In this document: piece by piece, positions 10,373 through 12,408 of the stretch
Layout: each line of letters starts with the position of its first letter
Position numbering within the stretch: the stretch's first letter is position 1
Source of the DNA: an uncultured Eggerthella sp.
GTDB lineage: Bacteria; Actinomycetota; Coriobacteriia; Coriobacteriales; Eggerthellaceae
Length of the DNA: 12,408 bases
Direction of reading: 5' to 3'
Assembly (NCBI GenBank): GCA_900553605.1
Contig: USDX01000023.1
Location: forward strand, 1-12,408
Program-made: the position numbers and the translations under genes
Notes under the pieces: model-generated
What the model saw: the letters and a program-made list of their open reading frames with translations, nothing else
Databases searched by the model: none
What the model was told of the DNA's origin: nothing

Positions 10373-12408
10373 TTATTCTTCGTCCGAAGAGGAGTCGGAA
10401 TCAGCATCCGTGCTGTGGAAGCCAAGGTCGTTGGCGCCCAGCAGAGCGTCGAGCTCTTCCAGGTTGCGCTGATAGGAGCGCGGGGGCAGAGCCTCGCCCA
10501 GCATGTCCTCACCTTCGGTGCTGAAGGTTGCGGGCTGGTCGCCGCCGATGAGCACGGTGTCATCAGGAGAGAACACCATGTCGAGCAGCTGGCTCATGTC
10601 GTCGCGAGAAGCGTTCAGGTCGTCTTCGATCACATGAGACAAGCCATGCTTTTCGAGGCCTTCCTTCAGCTCTTCGATAGCCTTGGTGCCAATACCCTCG
10701 ATGCGAAGCAAGTCGTCCTCGGTGTGACCAACCAGGTCAGCCACGGTTTCGATACCAGCTTCGGAGAACTTGTTGGCCCAACGCTGCGATACGCCCAGGT
10801 CGTCGTAAATATACAGACGAGCATCCTCATCGGAGAGGTTGTTGCCACGGTAGCCCGACGTGATGGAAGCGAAATAGCTTGCATAGTCAGAGCCAGCACC
10901 CAGGTAACCATCGCCGTCAAGCGACCAATCCTGCGGCTGAGGCAGCAGCTCTTCGATTTCGCGAAGCGCCTCAGGAGCGGAATCGGGCAGACGATCGGAA
11001 TCAACCTTGTCAACAGCCACACCGCGGTAGGTAAGGCCCACGTCGTGATAACGCTTGAGGCCGGTACCAGCCGGGATAGGCTTACCGATAATAACGTTTT
11101 CCTTCAGGCCCTGCAGGGTATCAACCTTGCCCTCGATAGCAGCATCGGTGAGAACCTTGGTGGTCTCCTGGAACGATGCAGCCGACAGGAACGAGTCGGT
11201 GGCGAGCGAAGCCTTAGTGATACCCAAAAGCAGCGGCTGGCCGACCGGCGGGTTCTTGCCCTCGGCAATCAGAGCGTTCGCCTCGTTCTCGAACTCGTAA
11301 CGATTGACCTGGCGGCCCGGGAGGAACTCGGAATCGCCCGCGTCGAGCACGGCCACCTTGCGCAGCATCTGGCGCGCGATGACCTCGATGTGCTTGTCGT
11401 TGATGTCTACACCCTGGGACACGTACACGCCCTGGACCTGGGCAACGATGTAGCGAAGCGTCGTGTTGGGGTCGGTCAGGCGCAGCAGGTCGTGCGGGTT
11501 CACCGAACCCTTGGTGAGCTGCTGGCCAACCTTGACCTCGCCGCCGTCTTCCACGCCGGGGAACAGCGTCGCGCGAGCGGAAACGACGTACTCGCGGTAG
11601 TTGCCTTCCTGGTCGTGGATCGTGAGCGTCTTGGACGACTTGTCGCCAGAAACCTGCAGCGTGCCGGAGATCTCGGCGAGGACGGCCTGGCCCTTCGGCT
11701 TGCGCGCCTCGAAAAGTTCCTGAACACGCGGGAGGCCCTGCGTGATGTCCTCGCCCGCGACGCCGCCGGCGTGGAAGGTACGCATCGTAAGCTGCGTGCC
11801 CGGCTCGCCGATGGACTGAGCTGCGATGATGCCGACTGCCGTGCCGATGTTGACCGGGCGCGCCGTCGCGAGGTCCCAGCCATAGCACTTCTGGCAAACA
11901 CCGTGCTCGGCATGGCAGGTCATGACCGTGCGAATGGTCACTTCCTCGATACCCGCAGCGGCCATCTCGGCCAGCTGGTCCATGGAGGAGATGTAGTTGT
12001 CGCCCTCGAGGACCACCGTGCCGTCGGTGCCCACAGCGGACTCGAGCAGGCAACGGCCGATGAGGTTCTCGTCGAGCTCGCCCTTCTCGTTGTACAGCGG
12101 GTAGGGAACACCCTCGGCGGTGCCGCAGTCGATTTCGCGGACGATGACCTCCTGCGCGACGTCAACGAGACGACGCGTGAGGTAGCCGGAGTCAGCGGTA
12201 CGAAGCGCCGTGTCGGCCATGCCCTTTCGAGTACCGTGCGTGGAGATGAAGTACTCCAACACCGACAGGCCCTCGCGGAAGTTCGACTTAACCGGAATGT
12301 CGATCGTCTGGCCCTTCGTGTCGGCCATGAGGCCGCGCATGCCTGCGAGCTGACGAATCTGCTTGATGTTACCACGAGCACCAGAGTCGGCCATCATGTA
12401 GATGGGGT
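10373..12408 (-). CDS. rpoC: RNA polymerase beta' subunit, 3' part, with a C-terminal extension
   Basis: This is the C-terminal half of beta', the catalytic RNA polymerase subunit; the 5' part is outside the window and the frame runs to the edge. Residues are numbered from the Met at 12397. Core landmarks are MADSGARGN (2-10), the zinc site of Cys91, Cys161, Cys168 and Cys171 (CHAEHGVCQKC), the trigger loop AAQSIGEPGTQLTMRTFHAGG (first part 192-202), and the core end NVIIGKPIPAGTGLKRYHDV (434-453). The core ends near residue 458, but the protein continues for about 216 residues. This tail holds an alpha-CTD-like segment (533-587), Asp/Glu-rich linkers and an acidic end, DADSDSSSDEE. There is no frameshift. 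The GC content of the core is visibly higher than that of the tail. Confidence 0.97.
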   Translation of the reverse strand, partial: PIYMMADSGARGNIKQIRQLAGMRGLMADTKGQTIDIPVKSNFREGLSVLEYFISTHGTRKGMADTALRTADSGYLTRRLVDVAQEVIVREIDCGTAEGVPYPLYNEKGELDENLIGRCLLESAVGTDGTVVLEGDNYISSMDQLAEMAAAGIEEVTIRTVMTCHAEHGVCQKCYGWDLATARPVNIGTAVGIIAAQSIGEPGTQLTMRTFHAGGVAGEDITQGLPRVQELFEARKPKGQAVLAEISGTLQVSGDKSSKTLTIHDQEGNYREYVVSARATLFPGVEDGGEVKVGQQLTKGSVNPHDLLRLTDPNTTLRYIVAQVQGVYVSQGVDINDKHIEVIARQMLRKVAVLDAGDSEFLPGRQVNRYEFENEANALIAEGKNPPVGQPLLLGITKASLATDSFLSAASFQETTKVLTDAAIEGKVDTLQGLKENVIIGKPIPAGTGLKRYHDVGLTYRGVAVDKVDSDRLPDSAPEALREIEELLPQPQDWSLDGDGYLGAGSDYASYFASITSGYRGNNLSDEDARLYIYDDLGVSQRWANKFSEAGIETVADLVGHTEDDLLRIEGIGTKAIEELKEGLEKHGLSHVIEDDLNASRDDMSQLLDMVFSPDDTVLIGGDQPATFSTEGEDMLGEALPPRSYQRNLEELDALLGANDLGFHSTDADSDSSSDEE
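10637..10801 (-). other. alpha-CTD-like helix-hairpin-helix domain inside rpoC
   Basis: Residues 533-587 of the visible beta' fragment, beginning DLGVSQRWANKF and ending EKHGLS, align without gaps to the E. coli alpha-CTD from Asp259 to Ser313. I count about 21 identities in 55 positions, using the alpha sequence from memory. The positions of alpha Arg265, Asn268, Gly296, Lys298 and Glu302, known for minor-groove DNA contact, are Arg, Asn, Gly, Lys and Glu here; Cys269 and Ser299 are replaced by Lys and Ala. A generic HhH fold of another family remains possible. Confidence 0.7.

Noticed and set aside
11214..12053. A 279-codon minus-strand frame overlapping rpoC
   Set aside because: It is an alternative frame within the conserved rpoC core. 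Its Arg/Gly/Pro-rich composition is typical of out-of-frame GC-rich sequence.
1..12408. CRISPR array, prophage, insertion sequence or defence cluster
   Set aside because: No regularly spaced direct repeats, transposase or phage-type genes were seen. Apart from the small repeat element all genes are housekeeping types.

Overview
This is an ordinary-looking housekeeping stretch from an actinobacterial chromosome. It is most likely from the class Coriobacteriia (gut Eggerthellaceae or Coriobacteriaceae type). That placement is inference: it rests on moderate-to-high GC, tight operons, actinobacterial-type FtsB, short Ppx and CwlM-like proteins, and a beta' subunit with a long C-terminal extension. 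No rRNA gene or other marker settles the genus. Nearly everything is on the minus strand, so it is described below in transcription order, from high to low coordinates.

(1) 12408-10373: the 3' part of rpoC (RNA polymerase beta'), cut by the window edge and closed by a strong terminator. After the conserved core the protein carries about 216 extra residues. These include a segment that aligns with the C-terminal domain of the RNA polymerase alpha subunit (alpha-CTD). This is the most interesting item in the window. (2) 10214-9780: hisE, a lone histidine-pathway gene. (3) 9659-9791: a compact inverted-repeat element between the convergent hisE and the plus-strand RNA methyltransferase gene (8785-9657). 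Its right arm runs into the last codons of hisE. (4) 8648-7848: a YebC-family gene, divergent from the methyltransferase, ended by a 13-bp-stem terminator next to a perfect 14-bp palindrome. (5) 7626-5526: an FtsB/DivIC-like division gene with a long Arg/Ser-rich tail, overlapping a Ppx/GppA phosphatase gene and closed by a terminator at 5442-5475. (6) 5405-5321: tRNA-Leu(UAA), whose promoter abuts that terminator. It is followed without a visible terminator by a polyprenyl diphosphate synthase gene (5260-4148) and, overlapping or almost touching it, a cytosolic peptidoglycan-binding-domain protein resembling CwlM (4139-3231). (7) 3173-259: the glmU-prs-pth operon, with overlapping or nearly touching genes and a strong terminator at 219-256.

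Several genes concern the cell envelope: GlmU makes UDP-GlcNAc, the prenyl synthase makes isoprenoid chains, the CwlM-like protein may tune peptidoglycan synthesis, and FtsB acts in septation. Prs supplies PRPP, which is consumed upstream of HisE. Pth, the methyltransferase, YebC and the tRNA serve translation.

Four minus-strand promoters that I can propose share an extended -10 (TGn before the hexamer) and lack a good -35. I found no CRISPR array, insertion sequence, prophage or toxin-antitoxin pair. The novelty here lies inside or between known genes rather than in an unknown gene cluster.
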